This document shows, piece by piece, positions 34,280-55,300 of a stretch of 63,317 nucleotides of DNA (position 1 is the stretch's first letter; each line of letters begins with the position of its first letter). Made by a program: the position numbers and the translations under genes. The notes beneath the pieces are model-generated. The model was not told where the DNA came from. It did no database searches and was given only the letters and a program-made list of their open reading frames with translations. This DNA comes from Beroe ovata (Eukaryota > Ctenophora > Nuda > Beroida > Beroidae). The DNA lies in assembly GCA_946803715.1 (NCBI GenBank), contig CAMPET010000020.1, positions 408,887 through 472,203 of the forward strand. The letters are read 5' to 3'.

Positions 34280-34843
34280 TAGATCATATAAGAAGAGGAA
34301 GATGAGACTCATTAGGTATCGAGTGTATAGTCTGTATACATTGTCTATAGTAGTCTGTATAGTACATTTACATTGACGCAATTGTATTATATTATTGAAG
34401 TCACATAATTAAAAACGATGTAGGTAGATACATGACATTACATACTGCGGTCGTTAAACATAAGAAAGGAAAAGTGGTTCATTATAATGTGACGCCGGAA
34501 AAATATGTAACGAAGTTAGCGCGCTTCAAGACTCACATGACGACAGCGATGATTTAGCACAGTAATCATGGTGTAATGAGGATTATACGCTTATCTCACT
34601 AAACGTGTTAGCACGTGTGCTCACATGTGCTGGCTTTACAATACTGCATGATATGCATTTATTTAAGATGCATTTGATCAATATGTATTAATTGGAAGAT
34701 CAATCATCGCAAGATTTAGGTACTTGATTTTATATCAATAGTACGCTTGTGCTGTAACCTATTTCCCTTCGTCCTCCCAAAATATCAAGTAGGTTATTAA
34801 TCAAAGTTCATTACTGATTACTCCTCAATATCATAACTCACAG

Positions 34844-42650
<7,807 letters not shown>

Positions 42651-44088
42651 AATAGAAGCTCCTTACCATGACCAATGAGTTTCCCTCATCATGATAATAT
42701 CATTGATATTGCTATACGTTCAAGCGACGCGACTATACGTTCAGCATTATGATTACTACCGTGCGCAACAATATGATTCGCGGCAACTTTCATATACTCC
42801 TCTAGATAGCTTAAGCTATCATGAACCATTGCAGTCATGCCTTGACTCATGAGTCGTTAACAGTTGAATCTGGAAATGGAATCAAAACGTGACATGTGAT
42901 TGAGAATTGATATCTGCGGTAATTCAAATTGTCTGTTCTCTTAAAGTTGAACTTGAAGTTGACATTCATTTACAAACAAGAAACCGAATATATGAGCTGC
43001 TTAGCTTAGAATTAGATTTCAGAATTTCTATCGTTATTATTCATTCAAATTTTGTAACAATGTAAGTGTAACATACGCATTACGCGATCGGGTGCATTTT
43101 CGCACATCTGCATCATTACTGTTACATATCAATTATCATATCATTATCTATATCATAATCAATATCATTATCTATATCAATTATATATTTACGAATTTTC
43201 TATTAACTTAATAATTAAGTTCCCACTTTACTGATTAGTTCTCACTTCTAGTTCATAGTTATACTTGAAAGGGATCGCATGAAGACGCGACACACGTAAT
43301 GTAGCGCGCGCGCCGCCCTAAGCAGATTTCATTTGTCTGGCGATGCTAGACGGAGTCCGGAGACCGCTAATGCAAGCCTGTCTTCGAGAATAAGTTTTGT
43401 TCCCGCGCTGCGTGACCCAAATACTCCGCGCGCGCTGCGCGTCTCCGACTTTTCAGTTCACTGAGTAGAACAGGGGCGCGCAACGTGTGCACAATAAGTT
43501 TGCGCCGCGCGCGCGCAAAACGAAATTCTCGACAGAGTTTATCATCGATCGACAAAATTTCATTTGACCTCTGGTTTTCGACTTCTCGAGCGCGCGCCAG
43601 CTTCATCGATGCAATTTAAGTCTTGAAGGCGCGCGCGCAAGAAACAGAGGTCAAATAATATCTGCAATTTGACAAGCGCGCCCTTGATTTTACTCGATGA
43701 ATTGAAAAGAAGCCGCGCAGCGCGCGCCGCGCGAAATATTTGGGTTATAGCACAGCGCGGGATCAGGCGACGAGCTGCAATGTACAATTAAATTTGATAT
43801 GTATGATTATAATTCATGACAGAGCAGATGAATTGAAATAATGAAATATTACAGCAAATCATCGCTTTGTCTTATTGATGCAGTAAAATGTTTGCTAATA
43901 CACTAGTACTACTAATCCTATTTGTCATCGAAGCAAACCAAGAGATCTCTCTTTCACACACCTTGTGTTGAAACTCCATTATTGACTCTTAGTTATTTTT
44001 GCTTTCTACAGAATAGCTCATGTGATTATGGTAGATACTTTTTACCACCTGCTTGGGAGTCCTATAAAACACCAATCAACTCTTACTC
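42651..44088. other. Intergenic region between WDR47 and DEPDC5
   Basis: Includes an ATCATTATCTATATCA simple repeat (43130-43190) and the CGCG-rich composite repeat at 43290-43760. The DEPDC5 promoter should lie near the right end. No other coding signal. Confidence 0.6.
43290..43760. repeat. Composite CGCG-rich repeat
   Basis: Assembled from modules seen elsewhere: GGCGATGCTAGACGGAGTCC..GCTAATGCAAGC (inverse of 14680-14715), GCTGCGTGACCCAAATACT (also at about 5918-5936), GAAACGAAATTCTCGACAG-type sequence (also 9945 and 14640) and TTTGACCTC..CGCGCGCGCC..CAGAGGTCAAA (compare 9720-9812). Several strong hairpins with CGCGCGC stems. Short open frames here are spurious. Confidence 0.75.
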
Positions 44089-47000
44089 ATGGCAGTCTCA
44101 AGATGGGAGTGCAAACTTCAGTATATTCAAAAGGTGTGTACATCCTTGAAATGTAAAGAAGCATCTAATTTATTGAGCTATTTTCCTGCACTTCAAACAT
44201 ATTCAGCTCAACATGGCTTAATGACTGGAAGCAATTTCGATTTAAGTATCTAACTTATTGCCTCTTCAAATTTCCATCAACTTCAGCAGCAAGAATCAGA
44301 GACTGTTAAATTAAATCCTTCAAAAGTTCCTGTTGAGGAAGGCTCAGTTCTTAAGATAATCAATAAAGGGACATCTGGGCAAGTGTTTGCTAAAGCTACT
44401 AGTTTTGACAAAGACCTCAAAAACTATGGAATTAGTATGGAGAGTGACATGGCCAAAGTATTTGGATTTCAGATGAACAGTGAGGTAGCGGTTGAGGTTG
44501 TAAATGACCTAACTGAATGTGAAATTCAGATGCTTGAGGTATGTATCAGTAGTCCAGGAGAGTTCCAATCTAATCCCCCAGACCTTTTACTTGCAAAATT
44601 TGGATTCCATTCTTTTATCTATCATAGGTTACAGTTGCAGACCAATATGTTGGTAGAGGTGACATGTGGAGGTTTAAAGAAAGTCTCACAGAAACATGTA
44701 CTTATCGTAAAAAGCATATGCTCTTCAGTGGAATCTCTGTACAGGTGAGAATATAGACATTTTGATTGTTGAGTGTGACATAAGCTCCTAACAGCAGAAC
44801 ACAAGCAGTGATGAATCCATCACAGGTCCGAGTTATCTATAACTCAGATGGGGAGACTATGGAGTCAGGATACATCACCAAAAACACTCATATAACTTAT
44901 CGGTCGTTGTCCTCTTATACCCAACTTTTCATTCAGGTATGGAACATTATTGAATCATACCCAGATCAGTTTAACAATGGTGTAATTATGACAAGCAATT
45001 TAGTTATGCTTTCAATATGCTTTAGATTGGAAGAGAGATGTGGGAAAATGACTATGAAGGGATGGAGAACTGGGAAAACTTTGAGAAGGTAATGAAACTT
45101 GAATAAAATTTGAGTAAACCACATTGAGTAAACATGGATTTGTGGTGCATTAATTTTCCTCGAATTTTGCAGGTAGTTTACCAGTTTGTGAAAACACTGT
45201 TTGATCGTTGGGAGGATAGCAAAGCAAATCATGACCTTCAAATTATCTTCTTCACCCGCCTTTTCTTTGCAAAAGACAAATACCCTGAAAACAAAGCTTC
45301 CATGAAACAGGTAAGCATGATCTGAGATGGTCATTTCTTCAATGAATAGATATACTTAACAGTAATTCTAATCACTGGCATGACTCAGGTTGATGGTGAT
45401 GGTCGCCCATATCTTGACATATATGACATAGTATGTGACGGTGGCAACATCACCGATGTTAAACCCATCATCGGTGTCATGAAGAGACGGTTCAACAAAC
45501 TAGGCCTGATTATCTCTGACATGGAGAGGGATGGATGTAAGGTGGAAGTAAGCTCCAGCTCCACGGGGAATTTTCTAGAGTGTATCAACCTTGCACTGGA
45601 CCAGTACACCAACCACTTCCAGGTATGTAGCAAGGGTTGTAGGACTGGATAGAAAGAGGAATTGGGACATTTTTTGGTAATATTAGACAGCGATTTTAGC
45701 TCGTCCAATCATATTTTTCATCATTCTATTGATTTCTAGAGCTTCATGGCTCTTACTTGCTAGTTACTACTGATATAACTGCACCTTTTTCAATTTTCAG
45801 AAAGTAAGTTAGAATTGTAATAAATAGAAATATCTCTATCCATTCATGGTAAAAAGCTTGGATTTTCGGAGTTTTGAATTTTTGTTCATCACTTCCATCT
45901 TGGAACAGCAGGATGACTTTGATTGAATCCTTTTTTAACACATTGATCATTGTCGAGTTGGAACGCACTCATTGGGATTTCTCCTGCTTTCCAGATTTAA
46001 CCATGTGGCATATTTGACGCCCTTTTTCATGACTTTTACTAGGTACCACCCTCAACTCCCTTCCCTCACCCCCGAATCTCTCAGGACAGAGTCCACTACC
46101 GGACTGGACAACAGATTGTGGTGGTAACAGCCGGATCAGGTATGTTCTACGTTGACCGTGAGCTGGCTAACTTTACCAAGCACAGAGTTTTGGATATTGG
46201 TGTGGGTACTGATGTGGTGTGTTTGGGGAAGAAGCCGCTTCACGCCACTCCTCTGTTTGTGTTTCAAGCGAAGCAGATGAGGAAGGGAGAGCATCGCATA
46301 TTTGATCTCTATCAGGTTTGTCAAGATATTGATATGCTCTTTATCCCGATGAAGTAATGATCGTTATGTGTCCTCGTGTACCATTATGTTGTGATCACGT
46401 CCAGGTCCCTCATTGGATGAACATGCACTTCTACACCATCAACAATCAGCCGAGCAAGTTCGTCCCTATCATGGGATTGCGCATGAACGAGAATCGCAAG
46501 ATGATTCCCTTCAAAGGACCCTCCCCCTCATTTGACAACGTGAACCTCGAACTGTGTAAACCAAAACAACTCAGTAAACTGTGCGAGGATTACGACGAGG
46601 GATTGATGAAGTGTCCGAGCACACAGGTCCATGGCAACCACTCGTCCCACTTCGACTTTGCGTCTCCCGAGCTTCACAGCAGCCAGAATAACGCTAGTAG
46701 CTACTCGAGTGACCCAGAAGGGGCGTCCTGTTCGCTGGGGACCACGCCCATTGACCGGCGACGGACGGTCACGAGTCACCCAACAACGGAATCCAACCCG
46801 TTCAAGCCCTCCAGTCTCCCGCGTCCCGTTACAAACTCCCGACGGAGGTGGGCTCATGTGTTTCCGGCAGGAGGACCGTCACAGAAGAACTGGCACGGCC
46901 TGTCTCGGAGTCTGCGGATAGAGCAGGATGCGGCAGCAGAGCCCGTCGATTGGCAGAGTTTGATAGCTCCTGCCTGCTTTCCCATCAGTACTGACTATTA

Positions 47001-48924
47001 CCCTGATAGCGAGAGGTATAAGGAGACTTTCTACACTCTCGGCTCTGATGATATCAAGCAATTACAGCAGGAAATCGTAGTCCAGAGACTATCTCGGGGT
47101 TTCCAGGTGGTGAGCAAGAGTCATAGCAAGAACACGGTGACGGTAAGCTTAGGAGACTCGTATCACGACATCAAGCTCCAAGATAACTATACCAGTAGCA
47201 CAAATCTGTCGAGTGGAACCATCAACGTTACCATCAGTAAACCTGAGAAGAAAGCACAATTCCCAGCAAAGATATACAAGTATTGTCTGAGTCCGTATCT
47301 GGGAACGTTTAACGACATTGCCTCCTTGATCAACTGTCAGAGTGAGCGAATAACCCGGGAGGAAATAGTAGAGGCCAGGTGGAACAACTTTGACATGTAC
47401 GTCCTGAGTCTCATCGAGCCTGACCTTAGCGAGGAAGTCAGACCAGTTGAGGACTCCATAGCGTCCCAACTCAAGCTTTGGAGGTCGAGATATGTGGTTG
47501 TACCCCGACCAGACTGGTACTTTCCCGACCACAACGTGAACAACCTCAGCCTAAACGAGGATTGGGTGGTCAGCAACTTCTACAACATTCTCTTCGCTAT
47601 GAACAATATCAAGTATCAGGATATCTGTACTCTTGATCAGAGGAAGCAACTCTACCTATCGGAATCCACTTCCCAATCGCTACCGAGTTCACCGTCGTAC
47701 GCCTCTCTCGACGACACTTCCCGTCCCCGTACTGGGACACTCGTTAATTCCAAGAGTTTCAATTTCTCCAACTCTTCAGAGGAGGAGAGAACAGATATAG
47801 AACAGATGTCCAAAGCATCGGGTGTCTTCAACAAATTACTGTCACAGAAATCAATGACGTCAAGTTCTAGCTCTCTCGAAACTTTGGATTTGAAGGAATT
47901 CAAGGAAGGAATGTTAGCGAAAAACGCAACCAATGGTATGAAGTTTATCTCGACTCCCTCCAAAGGATTGCCTGGTCAATCGAACTCTCAACCACATCTA
48001 CCACCCAATACCTTTATAGCGTCCTATCTTGTCGACTACGTGAAGAAAACACGGGACGAAAATCCGTTGGAATTTTGCCAGGAGTTATTGAAGCACCGGG
48101 TCATCGAGGAGACTATGTTCGATCAGATTGGTAATTATGAGAGTATCGGCAGACCCTTCATTGACGGTTTTTATTTCTACAACGTCAAACCGGACAAGAC
48201 ATCAACAGAAAAGTTGGTAGCACGTGATCTAATAGAAGTTGCTACTCCCGATGTTCCGATTAGGGTGAAAAACTTCGAACCGATCACGGAAATTGATCTG
48301 TTCGTACAGAGTGCCGAGCGAGCTGTGGATCGTCACGAGTTTTTCTCCGTCGGGCACGACTCGTGTTACGACCCGCACCACGCATTCGGCTTCACTGTGA
48401 AGTGGGATCGGGCAACGGCTCAACTTATCGAGACTTACTACCTCAGTAGGTGGAGAAGCCGAGCAGAGAAATCGGGTTTCCAACTCATACAAGTTCCGAC
48501 AAGTCCATTTGACTCGCCGAATGTGAGCGAGAATCGGCCGAACACGGCAGTAGCCCCATTCCGGGCACCAATAGACATTCCGGTTCCGTGTGAGGATATG
48601 GGCACGATCCAGCTGATGTTATCACAGTTCGGTTTCCTGCGGGATTTTCCCGCGGGAACCTTTCCGGATGAGAAATTGCGAGAGATAAAACACAGGGAAC
48701 ACGACTACGTACATCTGTCGGGAATAGCGCTGATACGGGTGTGTACTCAGCTCGACTTTACCGTCATAAAGTGGGTTTCAAATCCGTTCCTGGGATCCAA
48801 AAAGTGGCACCCCAAGGTTTTCTTGCCGGGCAAGGAACGAGAGGAGAAATTTTATCAGATGTCGTTTGATGAGTTGTTGAGAAGATTCAGACAGCACCTT
48901 CATAAATTCTTTTCAATTCAGTGA
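44089..48924 (+). CDS. DEPDC5: GATOR1 complex subunit DEPDC5 (IML1)
   Basis: Lysosome-surface GTPase-activating complex subunit that restrains mTORC1 when amino acids are low. Nine in-phase exons: 44089-44133, 44287-44538, 44628-44744, 44826-44936, 45026-45088, 45173-45310, 45389-45622, 46085-46315, 46405-48924; 1236 residues against about 1600 in human. Blocks: DQYVGRGDMWRFKESL, IML1-domain SGYITKNTHITYRS and FFTRLFFAKDKYPENKASM, STGNFLECINLALDQY, VVTAGSGMFYVDRELANFTK, GVGTDVVCLGKKPLHATPLF, VPHWMNMHFYT, RRRWAHVFPAG, and a DEP domain around SYLVDYVKKTRDENPLEF to PFIDGFYFYNV. The last exon is 2.5 kb. Start MAVSRWECKLQ is supported by phase and by similarity of the following exon to the family N-terminus. 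The shortening is in the linker between IML1 and DEP domains. Confidence 0.95.
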
Positions 48925-49367
48925 AATCATTAATTTTTATACATGATCTTGATTTTGTACTTGATCAGTACCTCATTGTTGTTAATTTTTCTGTTCCTGA
49001 ATGAATACTGGTGATATCATCATTAATAAATCGTCAGTTTTAATTTAAGTTTTGATAAATTCAGTTTTAATGGGTTCCAAGTTCCAGATTGGCTTTGGAT
49101 TCTACCAATCCATATTATCGGTCAGTCGGTGATTGTCTGTTTTTAATAATTCAGAATCTAAATCAACGCATAATCCTGCGTTTTACTGATTGAAAATCGA
49201 GCATTTATCAACTACTCAGAAATTCGACACTATCCAATTCCATGATACCTTTCGATACATGATACAGCACAATACAAGAATACATATACATTATACACAA
49301 TACAAGCGTACATCATGACGTCACCACTATCAATTACAGGATGTGTATCTATGGAATGTGAGACATT
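48925..49367. other. Spacer between DEPDC5 and DCAF15
   Basis: AT-rich sequence with an AATAAA-type signal near 49023 (CATTAATAAATCG) that could end DEPDC5 transcripts. The remainder should contain the DCAF15 promoter and leader. Nothing else seen. Confidence 0.55.
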
Positions 49368-52300
49368 ATGCCAGCAACCAGAAATGAGAGTATCCTTCAC
49401 AAGCTTTACAATCGACAACTGGGCAGAGGGGTAAGTTTAAAACTCAGTAAATACCTAAGAGTATCAATATAAAAGTTGTTGTAACTATGACAAGCTAAAC
49501 TACCTATCGGATCGACGTGAAATTTTGGCTGTCCGAGTTTCTAATGGTTCTTGAGCTATGGTAGAAGTTTCAAGTCAATCGGTCTATCCGTTTGGAAGCT
49601 ATCCTCAAATGCTCACTGAAACTGACATGTTGTGGAAGGATAAGGGGTTATGTCGGCACTCGGCCCTTAACTTCATATCCATTTATCGGATCGACGTAAA
49701 ATTTTGGTTGTCCGAGTATCTAATGGTCTTTGAACTCCGGAAGATGTTTCAAGTCAATCAGTCAATACATTTGTAAGCTATCCTCAAATGCTCACTCAAA
49801 CTGACATGCTTTTGGTGGATGAGCGGCTATATCGGCCCTTAAATTGGGAACCGATTATTGGATCGACGTGAAATTTTGGCTGTCCGAGTTTCTAAGGGTC
49901 CTTGAGCTATATATGGTAGAAGTTTCAAGTCAATCGGTCTATCCGTTTGGAAGCTATCCGCAAATGCTCACTCAAACTGACATGATTTGGAAGGATAAGG
50001 GACTAGGTACCAAACTTTACAGTAAAAGTGCTTGCGCATCGGTTCGTCACCTTTACGCCGAACTTTATCTTTTTTAGCCTGTTTTTCTCAACTAATCTCA
50101 TCCCTACTTATTACAATCAAATTTGAGCTTATGAAGCAAACCTATAATGGCGAAAGTCACTAGTATCAAGAAAGACCTAGTATCATATATTGTGTTGAGC
50201 GTGGTGAATTTGATTCAAGGAACTTGGTTGTTTTATTCCGCATTTTAATCTCAACATGGAACAATTGAGACATGATTTGTACAGGGTTGTAGTGGAGGGC
50301 CACCACTCAACATGAGGACGGATCCACGACAGACATGGTACTCATACCCGCTGAAAAGTATACTTGACACTCACCAGTCGCTACTCAAGGGTCACGTGTT
50401 GCTCGGCTTCCTTAAAGACGGAGTTCACCTTATCTCGTATCTCTGTCAGGTGAATGTTATACCACACGTTGTGTACACTGTACACTGTACGCGTTACAAT
50501 GCTACATGTACACATTTTGTACTTTGTACTCTGTAGTATAGGTCTGTGTTCACCTGGGTACGATATAGAGTGTATACCACGTACTACACAGCTAGTGCTC
50601 ATGTGTTCTATAGCGCATCATTCTATGTATTTATATTCTAGGGGAAACACCTCAAGTCACGTCTCACACTCACACAGTAACGTCTCACACACTCACAGTA
50701 ACGTCTCATACTCTAACAGTAACGTCTCATACTCACACAGTAACGTCTCACACTCACACAGTAACGTCTCATACTCACACAGTAACGTCTCACGCATCAT
50801 TACTCGCAGGTAGAGCCCAGCGATGATGATATTCTACACAATCTCTACAGTTATTCCCTGTTCATCTGGCGATTCGATTTAGGTGGGTGGAAAACTCGTG
50901 TAATATAGGGTAACATATTACTCTTACTGTTGATAAGGAACTGGAAACATAAAATGGTAATATGGATAATGGAACTGGAAGCATGTAACTGATAACACAT
51001 GGTAAGCTGGTAACATATATCTGACTGTCGGCTAACACATCTAACTAGTAATATTACTATATTAATAACAGACTGAAAGCAGGATTTGAGCAAAAGATTT
51101 GCTCCTTTCTTCTGCAAATTGTCCAGCGAACAAACATTTTAAGTCCTTGAGTGGGTCTCAACAACCATACTCAACACCATGGCATAGTCCCTTATTCTTC
51201 TTATTAACTTCTTCTACAACAAACCGTAACCTTCTCTGGATTCGTCCTATAGACTTCCCCATAGAACACAGAGTTAAGGAGACTGTTGATAGGGATGATA
51301 ACGAGTGCAAATGCCTCAAACACCAGTGGTGAAGCCGGTTCCTGCACAATGTACCCGAGAATGATGATCGTACTGATGAAGGATATCCAGCTGACCAACT
51401 GAGATCCTATGATCAGTATTATCTTGAGTGTTACCCCTCCTCCTCCTTCTTCGGTGTCGTGTTTGTTTCCTCCTGTTTTTGCTAGGTTCTGTGCTAAGTC
51501 CCGTTTCTTTGACACAATCCTAAAGTAGGCTACACTCACTGTTAAGAGGAAAGTTAGGAGAACTATGCAGTAGGATAACTTGTAAAGCCTGTACGATTCC
51601 CCGGGTTTGAAGATGTTATGCACACACAAACCCGTGTTCCCATAGTAACCGATTTCATTGATCTCGAAAATTGTGGCATCAGAGGTTGTGTTTTTGAGTT
51701 GTTCGATCATTGCAGACACTCCCATGCTCTTGCTAGACCTATTCATCATCCCCTCATATATCATGTTAAGATGGGTGATGTTAACCGGGTTTTTATCGAA
51801 GAATGGGTTCTCATTCAGATTAGTGAAGAAAACCTCAGTTCTGAAGAACTCTCTGAGGAACGTAATGGGAAGGACTGGAAGAAGGGAGTGTGACCAATTG
51901 AACAGATTAGCTATCACAAGTGATATCTTGGCATGGGACAACTTGACCTGGTAACCTATCTCAGTACAGACCTTGTATCTTGTGATGCTCATCAATGCTA
52001 TGGTGAATAGAGATCCGTGTGCTGATGATGAGAACAGAACACCCAGAGCTGAGCACATCCAACTTGCTCTCCAACCACTCTCCAAGAGGCAATACAGACC
52101 GCGCACCCTAATGCCGAGAGCAGCCACCACTATGCCCCCCAGGTAGATGCCCATCAGGAGATCATGTGAGAAGAGGTTTATCAGGTACAACCTCTCGGCT
52201 TGCTTTATTTTGGAAGTGCTCACTGTTGACCAACACTTCGAGATCTGGCTTATGCTCATGATGATGATAAGAATTGCGAGTACGGCTGTCACTATGGCAA

Positions 52301-55300
52301 CTACTTTGGACTGGATGAGAAACTCTGAGGATGACAGGTTGCTCACTTGACATGTCCCACACTCATCTGCGCCATTGTCACAATCCTTGACATGATCACA
52401 GAGCTTGTCCTCTGTGACCCAGTCTCCTGTATGGTTGGAGTTGCAGTAGAACCTCCCTGCACAGCCAGCTTCGTCAATCCCTGACTCACAGTTCACCCAA
52501 CCGTCACACACCTCGGCTATGCCAAGTGAGGAGAGGTCTGCAAACCCTTGGGAGGGATCACAAGTGAAAACAAACCTCCGAAACTGGCCTCGCATCACAT
52601 GATCGCAGTACTTACCCCACCCTCCCTCCTTGAAACCGGGTATATGATACGAGCAGTTAGTCTCGCAGAATAGTTTAACATCATCTGAAGCCTGTATGGA
52701 AGTGTGTGAACTGAGGAAACACTGGGCTAGGGGGCTGCCAAGGGGCATTGTATCAGCGGTAGTGGTACAAGAAGTTGATGTGTTGAACAAGTTACCGAAC
52801 CGGGGCTCAATATTGAGATAGCGGCAGTACGTCTCCTCCTGTAGGCAGATCCTGGCGTCACCTCGTCTGTGGAGGAGGACAGTGTGTGGACAGTAACATT
52901 CGTCCGAACCGTCACGACAGTCCTGTGTCCCGTCACACAGCCTGTTGAAAGTGATGCATCCTGTGTGATCCGCGCAGTAGAACACACTGCTAGCCGTGTC
53001 ACCATGACAGCCACATTCATCTGTCAGACATACAGACACTCCGTCACAGATGTGTTCTGAGGTTGAAAAGTTACACCAATATGACGTGTCGGGTACGTGA
53101 TCGCTTCTCACCAGATACTTGGCTAATTTGCCGACTTCCGCCCACGTTAGATGTTCAATCGGTTGATCGTAGTTGAACTCGCACAGCCCCTCGCGGCTAT
53201 TCAGGATGGAATCTCTGTTGACTGGTCGTGACTCAATGAAGCTGCTTGTCATCTTTACAAAGCAGGATGGCGCGAGAAAAGCTGCACCCTGGGGTGACTG
53301 CGCCCCATCCGAGTCATAGTCTATGATACGGTCCAGTGAGATGACGCTCGCTATCACGAGAGCTGAGAAGACTGGTGTAAACATGACTTGGGAGACTGAA
53401 AATACAGCGCTCCATCTCCCTTTTTGTACCTCTCATCTGTTTCTTCTAAGCAGTGATTGTCTGAGTGGAGAGATATTTAGGACGTGCAGGCCAGTCAGTA
53501 AATCCATCTGTAGAAACAGAATTTTCTGGTTCATTGTTCGTCGCTGACCGCTACCGTGACCATGCTGACCGATGTTAGGTAATTACTGTAACATTGTTTC
53601 AATATATCTTGGCGTGGCTTCTCATGCGAATCCCCGAGAGGCGATCACGGAACAAAAGTTTTCTACTTTTTCTAACGTTTGACATTCTTTTATCGTACAA
53701 TTTGGAGTCGATCAAACGGTAGTTCAGAAACATTTGGCATATCATGGCGTGAGTCGTGACACGCAAACTCGTAGGTATTATTATATAGAGTGAGTTGGAA
53801 CAATTTCCCTTGGCATAGCACGTGATGCGCATGACACGTGATGCGCACGACACGTATTGGCGAAGCCTGTTAACGTGTTGTATTTCAGGAGCCCCCTTGC
53901 AGAAGGTGTGCACGTATCCGCTGTTCATTGGAGAGTGTATAACTTCGGGACTACATCTTGTCATCTGTGAAACTGCTGAGTAAGTATACACATACTTTAC
54001 ACTATACAGTATACAGTGCCACCAGTAGTCAGTACTATACAATCTACAACTTTACACAAGGTATACACTGAACATATTACGCTCTACTACTTAGCAGATC
54101 ACCTAATGTAATCTACATTTAATTGTTAGATTATGTAATTTCATCACAATAAGCACTATCATATCTATCATCTATGAACGAATGTCTATGAATAACCACT
54201 GTATTTCTATATTGTAGATGTCATGTCACGCTTGATTTAAAATATTGATCATATATTTTGAAAGGTACTGCAGCGAGCATGAAGCATGACACATACATGT
54301 GATACATCATAACCGATTTTATAAGAAAAAGCAATCATATTGTTTGTATCTGGATATCATTATAAGGTTCTCTCACACTCTTTCTCAATCAGCTAATGAG
54401 TGTTTTGTACTCGGCATCTTTATACAGTGCACACTGAATACAATATGTAAATTAGACCTACTTCTGCTCACACTATACACTAACACTAAACGCTATACAT
54501 AATCTAGTTTCAATAATGGCGTTGCCATACCCGATTGCCATACCGTACCCATATTTATCACCACCAAGTTATTCTTCCACCACAGAAAAAATTACACTTT
54601 CCATCACTCCTTCCCCTCACTTCTCGATCCCTAACTTCTCGATCCCTCACCCTTTACCACACCTCACAGCTAACCTGTCACACACCAGCTCACCTCTCAC
54701 AGCTCACCTCTCACACCCCACAGATCACCTCTCACCTCCTCAGTTTTCACTCCTCCATCTCCTGCCCATTACCCCACATCTCACCTCCCCTCACCACATC
54801 TCACCTCCCCTCACCACATATCCTTCACCCCTCCCACTCTTCCCCACAGGAGTGACAGACTAGTGGTGTTGGGGGCCGCGATCCATATCGAGGAGACAGC
54901 CCGGCAATGTTACGTGTCCCTTCTGCCGCCACCACACGTTATGGTGTCTGCAAGACAAGATACGGCGGCCGACGCGTTCTTCGTACACTTCAAGTACGAG
55001 GTTCAGCCACCCTATCCCCCATTTATACCAGCCCTCAGGTATTGATCAACACTAATCATCCATAGTTATTAGATGCTCATCCGTTTGGGAGCTATCCTCA
55101 AATGCTCACTTAAATCAGCTTGATATGGTGAATAAGGGGTCATATCGGCCCATAACTTCATAAGGGAGTATCGGATTGACATACAATTTGGGCTGTCCGA
55201 GTTTCTTATGGTCCTTGAACTGTGGTGCAAGTTTCAAGTCAATCGGTTGAACCGTTTGGGAGCTATCTTCAAATGCTCACTTTAATCAGCCTGATTTGAT

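Larger units (their letters stand above)
29457..34843. other. Gene-poor, repeat-rich region with assembly gap
   Basis: Five kilobases with no gene I can support. It holds a 46-bp direct duplication (30312-30403), a ~165-bp tandem pair (30770-31050), a 959-base gap, CCTGACAACACCATG-type tandem repeats (32215-32290), a ~230-bp duplication around N 33148, a ~130-bp imperfect tandem with CCTAATTAAGG and ACGGGGTATGA blocks (33655-33880), and a 268-bp foldback (34012-34279). The missing 5' exons of the WDR47-like gene were searched for here without success. Confidence 0.6.

Noticed and set aside
50659-50800. Regular ~20-bp repeats resembling a CRISPR array
   Set aside because: Units are head to tail with no unique spacers, in an intron of an animal gene; a minisatellite.
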